Below, piece by piece: positions 9,820 through 23,486 of a stretch of DNA of 64,000 nucleotides (position 1 is its first letter; each line of letters opens with the position of its first letter). The stretch is from contig NZ_JALBYU010000006.1 in NCBI RefSeq assembly GCF_029963765.1, positions 62,001 to 126,000 of the forward strand, read 5' to 3'. The stretch is from Pseudomonas sp. UYIF39 (GTDB taxonomy: Bacteria; Pseudomonadota; Gammaproteobacteria; Pseudomonadales; Pseudomonadaceae). Made by a program: the position numbers and the translations under genes. A model generated the notes under the pieces. It worked only from the letters and a program-made list of their open reading frames with translations, had not been told where the DNA came from and made no database searches.

Positions 9820-12114
9820 TCAAAGATTCTCGTACCGGTTCATGTCCAGCACGCCTTCTTCCACCGGTTCGGTCTCATGGACGTACCGACTCAGGTCATG
9901 GAAGTAGAACCAGAACTGCGGATGGCTGCGACGAATCCCCCAGCGCTCGACGATTTTTTCAAACCGATTGGCGTCCCTGGCGTTTTCCATCTCGTCCACG
10001 AACTCAGGCAATTGCTCGGCCGGAATGTTGAACATGAAGTTCGGATAGCTGCTGAGCACGCCCGGATAAATAGTCAATGTGTCGAGCCCTGGCTGATACC
10101 GCAGGGATTCACCAAGCAGGAACGCGACGTTACTGTGTGCGCGATTGCGCAGCAGGCTGTAGACCTCGCGCTTGCCGCTTTGTGTTTCGATGCGCAGCAG
10201 GGTCGCTTCCGGCAACTGATCGATAACCTTCAGCCCGGCCGCTGGACGCGAAGTCAGGCGACTCAAGGCCTGCTCGGCGCTCTGCAAGGCCGGGTCGATG
10301 TTCGGCCGCGAGCAATAAGCGCCATCACAGCGGTTGATCGGATCAGGCTTGGCGTTGAGGTCGCCGTAACGGGCCAGCAACTGCATGGCGAAATCGCGTT
10401 TCGGGTCTTTTTCGTCCAGTACCAGCGCTGTCTCTTTGTCGTTGTTGATAGCCTCATAGTCCAGCCACATCTTGAATTTGCCGCCGCTCTGGTACCAGTC
10501 GTCGAGGTAATCGTCCCGCGAATTGGCCGGCATCAGGCGCAGGAAGTTTTGCTCGGCACCGTTGCGGATCAGGTCGAAGTACAGCCGGGTTTGCGCCTGG
10601 TGGGAGACATTGCCGAATACGTCGTAGTTGACCGCCAACTGGTAATACGTGCGCTCCAGCAGCGGAAAGTCGAACAGCCACATCGTTTGCGGCACGTCAC
10701 CGATCAGGCCTTTGTTCACCGAAGCACTGTCGAAATGCCGGAAGATCGTCAGCAAGGCGTTATCGTTACCGGCCCACAAGGTCGACCAGCTCGGCGCCGG
10801 CGCATCGGCGTAACTGTCACGGCGCAGCGCCTCGTACTCATTACGCTTGTTGCGGTAGTCATGCCACAGGCTCAGGACACTGCCGACATCGTCGTTCTGC
10901 CCCGGCATCGCCAGCAACGGCGTCGCTTGGCCGCGATACTTCGGATCGATGATGTAGAGGTCGTGCTCAGGCGCCTCGAACATTGCCCAGAAATTATCGC
11001 GGATCACGTCGGTGGCGATCTGGCCGCGACACACCGGGCCGCGAATGAAGGTGCGCACAAAGTATTCGGCATTATCGAGCATGAATTGATAACGCGTCTG
11101 GGCCGGGATCGCCTCGAACGTGGTGAACGGATTGGCCCGACGCTCCGGCCCGTAGCCAGGCAAGGCGTTGACCTGCCATTTGCCGTTATAGAAGAGGCTT
11201 TTGATCCGTGCCATCTTCGCCGCACTCAACGGGTAGGTGATGTGGGTCTTCTGCACAATCACGCCTTGCACCGGCCACAAGCGGTAATACACCTGAGTGC
11301 CCGGATCGTCATTCGGGCGGCGTGTGTTGATCAGATCGATAGGCTGGCCGGTCGGCGTGCGCGAACGTACCCACTTAAAGAAATGCCCCGGCTCGCCATC
11401 CTTGAAATAGAGGTGAGCGAGAAACCAATGCTCGAACAACCAGCGCCCTACCAGGCTTTGCCGTGCGCCCGGTGCGTTGAGCAGGTTTTCCCATTGCACC
11501 ACCTGCAAGGCTTCTTTGGCGCTCGGCACAAGGCCTTGCTCGTCAATCGACGCGCCGGACGCGAGCCAACGTTGCAGCGTCTGGTACTGCTGATCGGTCA
11601 GGCCGGTAACCGCCAGAGGCATGCCCTCTTGGGGATGTGATTTGGCGTAGCCGTCGAACTCGGCCGGCAGGGCGCACATGTTTTCCCGGTCCAGGCCAAG
11701 GACGATGTCCTCCGGCAGCTTGGCATTGGGTTGCAACGGGGTTTTGTGGCCCAACTCAAGCATCCGCGCCATCAACGCGGCCTGACTGCCCTGGGCGTCG
11801 AGCACCGAATAGAAGTCCTTTTGCTGCCAGGCGCGTTTACCGAAAGCGTCATAAAACAGCCGGGTCGGCGCGGCAGCCTGTCTGCGTTCGCCGTCGTAGA
11901 CTGAAAGCTTGCTCCCACCGCGCACCGCCCCTTCACCGCTACCTAGATTGAGCTGACAGGCGGCGTCATAGCAGGCATGGCAGGCCACGCACTTTTCGGT
12001 GAAGATCGGTTGGATGTCGCGGCTGTAGGAAATGGCAGAGGAAATAGCCGAATCCTGCGCGGCGGCGCCCCAGCTTAAAAACAGCAAAACCATGCTGATG
12101 ACGCGAAAAGACAT
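9820..12114 (-). CDS. cti: Fatty acid cis/trans isomerase (periplasmic heme protein)
   Basis: Converts cis-unsaturated phospholipid acyl chains to trans under solvent or heat stress, in the periplasm. The 764 residues match the known Pseudomonas Cti size. A signal peptide (SFRVISMVLLFLSWGAAAQ) is followed by SRDIQPIFTEKCVACHACYD, whose CVACH is the cytochrome c-type heme site. I placed the start at 12114, just before the signal peptide; in-frame starts at 12132 and 12204 exist, and no start has a strong ribosome site. Confidence 0.92.
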   Translation of the reverse strand: MSFRVISMVLLFLSWGAAAQDSAISSAISYSRDIQPIFTEKCVACHACYDAACQLNLGSGEGAVRGGSKLSVYDGERRQAAAPTRLFYDAFGKRAWQQKDFYSVLDAQGSQAALMARMLELGHKTPLQPNAKLPEDIVLGLDRENMCALPAEFDGYAKSHPQEGMPLAVTGLTDQQYQTLQRWLASGASIDEQGLVPSAKEALQVVQWENLLNAPGARQSLVGRWLFEHWFLAHLYFKDGEPGHFFKWVRSRTPTGQPIDLINTRRPNDDPGTQVYYRLWPVQGVIVQKTHITYPLSAAKMARIKSLFYNGKWQVNALPGYGPERRANPFTTFEAIPAQTRYQFMLDNAEYFVRTFIRGPVCRGQIATDVIRDNFWAMFEAPEHDLYIIDPKYRGQATPLLAMPGQNDDVGSVLSLWHDYRNKRNEYEALRRDSYADAPAPSWSTLWAGNDNALLTIFRHFDSASVNKGLIGDVPQTMWLFDFPLLERTYYQLAVNYDVFGNVSHQAQTRLYFDLIRNGAEQNFLRLMPANSRDDYLDDWYQSGGKFKMWLDYEAINNDKETALVLDEKDPKRDFAMQLLARYGDLNAKPDPINRCDGAYCSRPNIDPALQSAEQALSRLTSRPAAGLKVIDQLPEATLLRIETQSGKREVYSLLRNRAHSNVAFLLGESLRYQPGLDTLTIYPGVLSSYPNFMFNIPAEQLPEFVDEMENARDANRFEKIVERWGIRRSHPQFWFYFHDLSRYVHETEPVEEGVLDMNRYENL

Positions 12115-12269
12115 ATCCCTGGTCCCGATCATGAAAAAACGCCGCGATTCTAACGGTCTCACCCCCGCACCAACATGAGCGATATTCATGCAAAACCGGG
12201 ACATGCTCTAAAACCACGCAGGTTTGCTATTATCCCGCCCCTTCGTCATGGTCTTTCCGAGTAGTCCAA

Positions 12270-15980
<3,711 letters not shown>

Positions 15981-15987
15981 TGGTGGT

Positions 15988-16016
15988 CCCGGGAGTCGAC
16001 TGGAGCGACTCCCGGG
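15988..16016. terminator. Hairpin between metH and the LRR/NEL gene
   Basis: An 11-base stem (CCCGGGAGTCG / CGACTCCCGGG) starts 8 bases after the metH stop. The following T-tract is weak (GGTTCTT). It lies between two convergent genes and may serve both. Confidence 0.65.
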
Positions 16017-16042
16017 GTTCTTATGAAAGCTGCAGGTAAACG

Positions 16043-19000
16043 CTACAACCCCACCAGCGTCCGTTCTTTTTCAGTCAATTCGCGCACCAACTTCCCTTGC
16101 TCGAAGAGAAGGTCTGCCTCTATCGCCTGCATGGCGGTTTTGTACTGCTCCTGCGCGCCTTCGCCGTAATTTGGATACGCCTCGTCTACATCATGCTCTC
16201 TGCCTGCGAAACCCTCTCGTACCTGGGCGAACCGCTCAGGGTATTTGTCCTTCAAATAGTCGCTCCAGTACTTGCGGCCGACCAAATCATCAATAAATGC
16301 CGATGATTGTTCTGCCGCGATCACTTCAGCATGGGCCGCATCCAGCATGGCAGGCGAAACGTTGCCGCTGTAGCGCATGCCTCTTGGTTGCCCCGGCAAG
16401 TCAAGTCGCTCGGCAAGGCCGATACGATAGGCCAACCGCACTTCCGCCGGATCGATTGAGCGGCGCTGTGCCTGTCGCTGGACAATGTCGCGGTTAGCGA
16501 TTTCCTCGACTTTCCCAAGACGAAACAGGTTCCTGCCAAGCGTGAACAAGACGTTGCCTTGTTGGCCCGGGGAAATTGACTTCGACGGCTCAAATTCGAA
16601 AGCCTTTACTTCTATATCGCTGAACAACAGGATTTGACCATCAACGCAAGTTGCGCCAGACCTTGCCATTTCGAATATCGTATCCCTCAGACCTGCGTCG
16701 CTATCGGCCACCCTCAGTACGGTATGGACCCGCCGCACAAGATCAGTACGTCCCGTCAGAAAGTCTGCTGTACCTTCCATTTTGGTCAGCAGATTGAAGA
16801 AGAACTTACTGTTGTGCGCTTGCTCGAAGTCATTCCATATCCGTATCAATTCCTCTGAGTCGGCTGCTGACGGAGCGATCCATCGCTCACGGGCTTCGGT
16901 ACCTGTCACTTCATCCATATCCACTTCTACGTCACTTGCGATCGAGTCATCGCTATCGCTGTCGTTAAAGCGGTCGCTGTCACTACTGCCATTAAACCGC
17001 TCCAGCGCCTCGTCAATCTCTTCAGGCGTCCATCCCACTATCTGCTCGCCCGCCTGCACCTGATTACGCAGCATTAGCAGGCTCGCGCCATCCAGAGTTT
17101 CGTTGCTCGCCAGATTCGTGCCCGCACGCAATACCCTGCGCTCGTCGGCCATCAGGAGCGGCGGAATGGACTCGATCATGTTGTCGCGCAAATCCAGTGC
17201 GCTGAGCGAGGGGAGCTGAAGCGCTCCCTGCGGCCAGATGATCAGGCGATTGCCACTCAGATCGAGGGCCTGCAAACGGGTAAGAGGGCTGACATCCAGC
17301 GACTCAAGCCAGTTTTCCGACAGGTTCAATGACTCCAGGTTGCTCAATCCTGCAAGCTGACGCTGGAGCTGTGGCGCATCGGAAAAACGGTTATTGACCG
17401 CAGAAAGTCGCTTGAGGCTGTTCAATGAGGTCACGGACTCTGGCAAGGCACTCAATGCGTTGGCATTCAGCGCCAGGGTATGAACATGAGTAAACGCGCC
17501 GAGGAAATCGCTTAGCCCCTCTTCTCTCAGATACACGTTGTTCAGGTTCAACGCACCGACATGAGCGAAGTCGGCGGGTAGAGCCGGGAGATTGCCCAAG
17601 GGGTTATCGGACAGATCAAGGATATAACCTCCCGATGCGCTCTCCACGGCCTGCGCCCCGCGGAGGTTCTGCCTCCAGCACGCCATTATCCGGTCAGCCG
17701 CCTGACGACGCTCGGTGGCTGCAATCCACACAGAGGATTCACCCATCTGCTGTGGTGGGGTTTCGATCCATGTGTTCAGGGTCTTCGTCAATGCCTGATG
17801 TTGTCTGTCCCATTTGGCCAGTTGCTCATACAGGGGGCCAGCGCCGCCATGGCGTAACGTCAGTTCATCAATCATCTGTATCGCCTCGGCGCCTGGCAGA
17901 TCCGGGTCAAGCCTTTTCAAGCGGGCTTGCGGGGTCAAGCGTGTCAGGTCATTGCCAGGTACAACGGGCAGCGGCAGTAACAAGTCCGGATTTTGCGCGA
18001 CCAAAACCGGAAAATACTGTGGTTCACCCATGATAAAGCCCGCCTGCAAGCTGGCTCTGGGGATACCCATGGGTGTTTCGGAAGAAGTACTCGCCAGCAA
18101 ATCGGTGCGTGCCTTGGCCGTCAACCGACAGCCAATCATATCGATCCTTAGAGCGTCATGGCCGGTCAGGGCAGCCTCGGGAATTGTCGTGATCGCGCTG
18201 TTGTTCAACTCGAGCCTGCCGAGGCCGGACAAGTCCAACGCACCTTTTGGCCAGTCTTTGATGGCGGTATGACCCACACGCAGGGTCTTCAAGCAGGTCA
18301 TGGCGCTGACATCCAGCGAACCGACCCGGTTATAGCGCAAGTCCAGGCTTTCAAGGGCGGACAACCGGTTCAAGCGTTGCTGCAGACTCGGGGTAATTGT
18401 CAGGTGATTTCGGCTCAACTGCAGATCACTGAGTTTTCCGAGGTTGCCCAATGCCGACGGAAGATCCTGCAGTTGATTGCCACTCAGATCCAACCCGCGA
18501 ATGTCGGTGAAGCCGCTCAAAAAAAGACTGAAATCCTCGGATGAGGCCACCACACCCGACATTTGCAGGGTTTGCACATGGGCAAAATTCGTTGCTGACA
18601 GCGCTGGAAGTTCAGGCAGATCGCCCAGCACCCAGCCGGACAAATCAAGATGCGATGAAATGATTTGTCTCGGCAGGACAGGCCATGGCCGCACCGCTGA
18701 AGGGCCGACCTGAGGTTGCGAAGACTGTGCCTCCTCCGTACCGCCATAGCGTTTACGCAGGCCATCACGCCAACACTCACGGATTCGCCGGGCAACGAAT
18801 TCTCGTTCCTGAATGTTGACTTGCCGGCCATTGGCTCTTGGTGTTCGCTGTTGCCACGCCTCCAGTTGCTGTCGCAATGCCTGTCCATCCTGGCGCAGTG
18901 CATTGATCCGTGCCAGCAACGCCCGCCCTGCCAACCCCTCAGCCTTCATTCGCCCAAGGGCAATCTTCGAAAGCTCGTCGCTTGTCTCCAGGGCGCTGTG

Positions 19001-22000
19001 TAGCGTGCCTTGGCAATAACGATCCAGCATTTGCCCGGCATCCTGCAAATGGGCAGGATTGTCGTGCACATACTCGTATGCCTTCACGAAGTCCTCAGTG
19101 CTCAGCCTGGCCCAGTTGAGTTTCATGCCAGGCCACAGTGATTCATGACCGGATAGCCATTCAGAGGGAAGTGTCTTGACCCTTGAGTGAGTGAGATCCA
19201 GCGACCTGAGCTGCGGCAATTGCAGAGCGCCGTTCGGCCACAGCTCTGTCGTTCCGTGCACACTCAACGAATGCAGTTGAGTCAGGCGACTGACATCCAG
19301 CTCGTCCGCCATGCCGATCACGTCCAATCGTTGCAGTTGTGGCATGGCGTCTATCACCGATTGGGCAGCTTCGGTGAATTGCGGACCCAACGGCCCTGCC
19401 ATCCGCAGTTCACGAATACTCGGCAGTGCCTTCAGCCTCTCGGCCAGTTGAACCCTATCGACGCCATCCTGGATCCCCAACCTTAGCGACCGGGCGTTGG
19501 GGAACTGGCGCACAAAGGCTTCCGGTGTCTGACTCAATACTCCACCAACGCTCATGTTCAGATGACTTACGTGAGGAAAGTTGCCGGCCAGTTCCGGCAA
19601 GCTGTCTACAGCGCCCACATCCAGGTAAACACTGGCATCGCCATCGTAAATACCCCTCTGCTGCCAGACGTCTTTAATGTTTCGTGCGACTTGATGGCGG
19701 ACAGTATTCTGGCCGCCGCTGTGTACCCATTGTTCGAGCTGCGCCGTCAACGCCTCGTATTCCCGACCCCGCATGTTCAGAAAATGGGCGATCTGCGTTT
19801 CGGTCATGCCATCAAGCGCAAGCTGGATGACCATCGATTCCGCCAACTCGTCGGTGAAGTTCGGATAGACATCCCGCAACCTGGAGACCAACGAGGGATT
19901 CACCATTGCTCCGGCACCTCGCCCGCTCATTGGGTAGCCGACCCTGCCGTCAGCCAGTCGCACCAGCGGACGGAATCGTGACGTGGTGGAGTTGGGCACG
20001 AGGGTTTCCATCATCTGGTCACGGTGGCCCATGGCATAGGTGGTCAATGTCTTTTGTAACTTGGCACCCTGCGCCACATTTGGCATGCCCAACTGAGTGC
20101 GGACGTCGTCCGGCAACGCATGCATGACCGAAGAGAAAAAGTTGTCGCCTTCTTTGGGCACGCTGTTCAACGAGTTTGTTTGCTGGTCGAAGGCCTGGAA
20201 CTGGTTGGCTTGATGATGCTGATAGTCGTCCTTGACCAGGTATTTGACTTGCTCGGCCGTCTCGCTACCGATGCTGTCGAGCAGTTTTCCAGCGCAATCG
20301 CCCTGACGAACTTCCAGGCGCAGTTTTTTCGGCCAGCCGGGGAGTTTTTCCAGGCTGTGCAGCGCCAGGCGCTGGCTGTCGGATGACGCCATGCTCTCCA
20401 GCTGCAATCCGGCCAGGGCCTTGTTCAGCCGAGTAACCCGGGCGCGAGCACGCCCCTTGAGCAACAGACTGCTCGGGAGTCGGCCGGTTTGATTGATGTG
20501 CAGCCGCTCCTTGGCTGTGGCATTGGCCAGGACTTCTTGCGCCGCGTCCGCCGATAGACTGGGGAAAGTACGTTGCAGCGCCTGAGTTTCACCCGTTGCT
20601 GCCTTGGGGTCCTGGCTTAGTTTGTCGAACAAAGAGGTTTTGTTGCCCGAAAGCCGGTCGCCAAGCTGTTGTCGAAAAACCGTTTCACGCTCTGCCTCGA
20701 CCCTCGCACCTTCGTCCCCCAGCAAGCGAACGATTTCTTTCTCATCCAGCGCCGCAAGCACTCGTTGGGGCAATTTCCCGGCAGACACATCCTCACGGGA
20801 AATCCTGATGCTTGGCTTCACGGGTGTCGACGCCTCACCGTAGCGGGACGAAGCACCGCTCAGGCTTGCATTGTCGAACACGTCGATCACCCGCCCCTGT
20901 GGCCAACGCGGCATTTTGATCACTTGCGGCAAGACGTCGTTGTAGCGGCTGTCCGGCACCGGCTGATCGAGACGAATCTGTTCAATCATTTCATTGAGCT
21001 GACGGTCGATTTGAAACTGCCGCAACGTGTCGGATAACGCTGATGGCAAGCGCAGGTTATCCGTATGGATCTTGCGCAGCTCGCCGTCGTTAACGCCGCT
21101 GATATCAGCGATTTTCTCCAGCGTCGCCGCGTCAATACCGTCGGTGACCGGGCCAAGACGTCGTAACAAGGTGGCACGATCCCACTCCAGCGGGCGCTCG
21201 AAACGATGGTGCCACGCGCCCTCACCGTTGTGTTCAAGTACGGGGGAGTAAGCGTTCGGGTCCGTCGGGTGTTTGAGACGCCACTTGTTCAGCTTGGGGT
21301 CGAAGGTTTTTTCGTAGACGTTACCGTCGAGGCTGATATAGGTCTTGCCGTCCACTTCATACTGCCCAAGCTTGTTGGGCTTGAGCCCCGCCGGCAAGAT
21401 CCTGTCGCTCAGGTAAGGCGTCAAGCCAGGACGCCACAGCTGTTCGCTGCCAAACGGCAATTTGACCTTGACCAGGCCATCGGCGATGGGTGTGGACAGC
21501 ACTTTCGGCGCTTTACTGACAACCGCGCCTACAGCCGCCATGAATGCCACGTTCGCGGCCACTGACTTCAAATAACTCCAGGCCTGATCCGTGTCACCGA
21601 TGCTCCAGGCTTCAACCCCGTGATAAATGTCTGTGGTCAGTTGCACAGCCATCACAGCCATCATTACCTCGCCCAGGCCAGGCACAAAAAATGCGGCCAC
21701 GTTGAGTATGTTCAGTCCCCACTCGGCATAGCGGGCGAGTCGTTCATACCAGGCGTCATGGTCGACCTTGGCCGTCGGCACCGCCAGTTGCTCGGCAGTC
21801 TCCTTCAGGCGCGTCTGGTGCCGCGTGTACAGCTCGCCGAACAGCTCCGTTTCAAAAAATTCTTCACTGATATCAAGAGCCGGCTCGTCCCGGTAAACAT
21901 TTTCGTAGATTCCGTCTATGTGCCCCAAGAGGGTCTGTTTACGGTAAGGGAAATCCGGGTTCCATTTGAGTGTTTGCAGAGCATTCTTGATCTTGCCGAG

Positions 22001-23116
22001 GAACTTGCCCGCATCACCGTGGGGGATGAGCCTGAGGAAAGAGCGCTGGTAATTCACATCGCGCAGCCTGTAGCTCAGGTCATTTTCAAAGGCCTTGAGC
22101 GAGGCATATTCCATGACCGGCGCCACCGGATCACCCGGAATGCAGACGATGATCCGCGAGTCCTGGTAACTCAGTACGTCAAACAGGTTTACACCGGGAT
22201 TGGTCCAGCTGAAGTTGACCTTTTTACCTTTGCGCCGACTTGCGCCAATGACAAACAGCTCACTGACAGGCGACCCCAGCACATGTAACTGACTGAAAGT
22301 GACTCGCTCACCATCCAGTGTTGCCGATTGGTCGCCGTTGAGCACGGCCAGCAATGTGCTGTAGGCCGATGGCGTGATCAGCGATTTGAGGTGGGCGATA
22401 TGGGCATGCACCCGCAGACTGTCCTTCCACCCGTCGACCGTTTGAGTGCGCACGGCGGCCGCCCTGTCCGCGGCGCCAAACATCGCCGTCAGGTGTTCCT
22501 GATACTGCTTGCCGATATCCAGTTCACGGCATAGCGAGGCGAAATCGGCGGGCTTTATCGGTAGCTTCTTGATCCTGTAGCGCGTTGAAGGGCCCTTTTC
22601 CGGATAGTCCCAACCGTAAGGTCCACCTTGAGTTTCCAGATTGGCAGCCCGTTTACCTCGTTCAGCAATGACGTCACGTTCATCAAACGCCTGGTCTTCT
22701 TCAAAGTTGCGCAGTGCCAGTTGCAGCAGTGTCTGGTGAGTGATCAGCGAGCCTGCAAAGGGCTCGTAGAGCCAGGTCTGCGCAACATTAACGTTCAACC
22801 CGAACTTTTTTTGCAACGCCGCTTCGAGCAACGGTTGCGCGAATTCGGTGACCCCTTTGAGCCCGGCGAGTGTTTTTGCCAGGGTTTCGTTGGAGGTTCG
22901 ACTGCGCTTCTGGTCGTCCCGTACAGTTTTTCGTTGGTCGCTGGAGGCCTTCTGAAACCAGTCCGGCATGGCATTTTCGGCCAGGCCTCCCGGTGTTCTC
23001 GCCCGATCCAGAGCCCGGATGTTTGCCGGGGTCAGGTGGCGTATCCGATGGTGCAGTTTTTTTTTAATGAAATGGTTGTGAAGGCCCTTTTCCTGGGCCG
23101 ATGGGACTTCACTCAT
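16043..23116 (-). CDS. Giant LRR protein with C-terminal NEL-type E3 ubiquitin ligase domain
   Basis: A 2357-residue protein, probably a secreted effector acting in eukaryotic host cells. Approximate layout: a large N-terminal region (1-1150) of the type in Pseudomonas 'dermonecrotic toxin/DUF6543' proteins, with a hydrophobic helical pair around 465-540; then three LRR blocks starting near 1179, 1509 and 1845, joined by helical linkers (compare REFVARRIRECWR and RRQAADRIMACWR); an acidic Ser/Asp linker (SSDSDRFNDSDSDD, about 2040-2060); and a NEL domain from about 2080. The presumed catalytic Cys 2157 (codon 16648-16646) sits in CVD, matching the CxD motif of IpaH/SspH ligases. The start has AGGTG upstream. 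No type III secretion genes or chaperone lie nearby. Host targets are unknown. Confidence 0.9.
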   Translation of the reverse strand: MSEVPSAQEKGLHNHFIKKKLHHRIRHLTPANIRALDRARTPGGLAENAMPDWFQKASSDQRKTVRDDQKRSRTSNETLAKTLAGLKGVTEFAQPLLEAALQKKFGLNVNVAQTWLYEPFAGSLITHQTLLQLALRNFEEDQAFDERDVIAERGKRAANLETQGGPYGWDYPEKGPSTRYRIKKLPIKPADFASLCRELDIGKQYQEHLTAMFGAADRAAAVRTQTVDGWKDSLRVHAHIAHLKSLITPSAYSTLLAVLNGDQSATLDGERVTFSQLHVLGSPVSELFVIGASRRKGKKVNFSWTNPGVNLFDVLSYQDSRIIVCIPGDPVAPVMEYASLKAFENDLSYRLRDVNYQRSFLRLIPHGDAGKFLGKIKNALQTLKWNPDFPYRKQTLLGHIDGIYENVYRDEPALDISEEFFETELFGELYTRHQTRLKETAEQLAVPTAKVDHDAWYERLARYAEWGLNILNVAAFFVPGLGEVMMAVMAVQLTTDIYHGVEAWSIGDTDQAWSYLKSVAANVAFMAAVGAVVSKAPKVLSTPIADGLVKVKLPFGSEQLWRPGLTPYLSDRILPAGLKPNKLGQYEVDGKTYISLDGNVYEKTFDPKLNKWRLKHPTDPNAYSPVLEHNGEGAWHHRFERPLEWDRATLLRRLGPVTDGIDAATLEKIADISGVNDGELRKIHTDNLRLPSALSDTLRQFQIDRQLNEMIEQIRLDQPVPDSRYNDVLPQVIKMPRWPQGRVIDVFDNASLSGASSRYGEASTPVKPSIRISREDVSAGKLPQRVLAALDEKEIVRLLGDEGARVEAERETVFRQQLGDRLSGNKTSLFDKLSQDPKAATGETQALQRTFPSLSADAAQEVLANATAKERLHINQTGRLPSSLLLKGRARARVTRLNKALAGLQLESMASSDSQRLALHSLEKLPGWPKKLRLEVRQGDCAGKLLDSIGSETAEQVKYLVKDDYQHHQANQFQAFDQQTNSLNSVPKEGDNFFSSVMHALPDDVRTQLGMPNVAQGAKLQKTLTTYAMGHRDQMMETLVPNSTTSRFRPLVRLADGRVGYPMSGRGAGAMVNPSLVSRLRDVYPNFTDELAESMVIQLALDGMTETQIAHFLNMRGREYEALTAQLEQWVHSGGQNTVRHQVARNIKDVWQQRGIYDGDASVYLDVGAVDSLPELAGNFPHVSHLNMSVGGVLSQTPEAFVRQFPNARSLRLGIQDGVDRVQLAERLKALPSIRELRMAGPLGPQFTEAAQSVIDAMPQLQRLDVIGMADELDVSRLTQLHSLSVHGTTELWPNGALQLPQLRSLDLTHSRVKTLPSEWLSGHESLWPGMKLNWARLSTEDFVKAYEYVHDNPAHLQDAGQMLDRYCQGTLHSALETSDELSKIALGRMKAEGLAGRALLARINALRQDGQALRQQLEAWQQRTPRANGRQVNIQEREFVARRIRECWRDGLRKRYGGTEEAQSSQPQVGPSAVRPWPVLPRQIISSHLDLSGWVLGDLPELPALSATNFAHVQTLQMSGVVASSEDFSLFLSGFTDIRGLDLSGNQLQDLPSALGNLGKLSDLQLSRNHLTITPSLQQRLNRLSALESLDLRYNRVGSLDVSAMTCLKTLRVGHTAIKDWPKGALDLSGLGRLELNNSAITTIPEAALTGHDALRIDMIGCRLTAKARTDLLASTSSETPMGIPRASLQAGFIMGEPQYFPVLVAQNPDLLLPLPVVPGNDLTRLTPQARLKRLDPDLPGAEAIQMIDELTLRHGGAGPLYEQLAKWDRQHQALTKTLNTWIETPPQQMGESSVWIAATERRQAADRIMACWRQNLRGAQAVESASGGYILDLSDNPLGNLPALPADFAHVGALNLNNVYLREEGLSDFLGAFTHVHTLALNANALSALPESVTSLNSLKRLSAVNNRFSDAPQLQRQLAGLSNLESLNLSENWLESLDVSPLTRLQALDLSGNRLIIWPQGALQLPSLSALDLRDNMIESIPPLLMADERRVLRAGTNLASNETLDGASLLMLRNQVQAGEQIVGWTPEEIDEALERFNGSSDSDRFNDSDSDDSIASDVEVDMDEVTGTEARERWIAPSAADSEELIRIWNDFEQAHNSKFFFNLLTKMEGTADFLTGRTDLVRRVHTVLRVADSDAGLRDTIFEMARSGATCVDGQILLFSDIEVKAFEFEPSKSISPGQQGNVLFTLGRNLFRLGKVEEIANRDIVQRQAQRRSIDPAEVRLAYRIGLAERLDLPGQPRGMRYSGNVSPAMLDAAHAEVIAAEQSSAFIDDLVGRKYWSDYLKDKYPERFAQVREGFAGREHDVDEAYPNYGEGAQEQYKTAMQAIEADLLFEQGKLVRELTEKERTLVGL

Positions 23117-23267
23117 GGGGCAACACCTGATGCTGTAAATGAAGCACCAGTCAATCAGCAGGTTTGTCGTCCAGGGCGGTACATATTTATACCGGGTAGC
23201 GCCGGGGGCGATCTTCTTTCCGTGGGTTGTCTATGCTTGTCTTACTCAAACGGGAGACGAGGGGTTT

Positions 23268-23486
23268 ATGGACGATCCAGCCGACAACAAGCCGCCCACT
23301 TTCTGGCAGATGCTGCACAGCGTCTTGGCGGCAGCGTTCGGGGTGCAGAGCGGGAAGAACCGGGCGCGGGACTTCACTCACGGCAAGCCCAGTCATTTCG
23401 TGTTTCTGGGGATTTTGTTCACCGCGGTGTTCGCATTGACGCTGTATGGCATCGTGCAACTGGTGGTGCATCTGGCCGGGGTTTAG
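23268..23486 (+). CDS. DUF2970 family small membrane protein
   Basis: 72 residues. The family pattern is clear: FWQMLHSVLAAAFGVQSGKN, RDF, then HGKPSHF, and one C-terminal membrane span (FVFLGILFTAVFALTLYGIV). Function is unknown for the family. The ATG at 23268 has GGGAGACGAGG before it; the frame stays open upstream to 23139 without homology. It runs away from the LRR/NEL gene, and its stop overlaps the stop of the convergent gene at 23483 by 3 bases. Confidence 0.85.
   Translation: MDDPADNKPPTFWQMLHSVLAAAFGVQSGKNRARDFTHGKPSHFVFLGILFTAVFALTLYGIVQLVVHLAGV

Noticed and set aside
9790..11640. 616-codon open frame antisense to cti
   Set aside because: The heme motif and signal peptide of cti fix the true strand; the opposite frame has no domain.
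12115..12269. Possible riboswitch or attenuator before metH
   Set aside because: The 155-base leader shows no B12-, SAM- or SAH-type conserved core; only a -10-like TATTAT box was visible.
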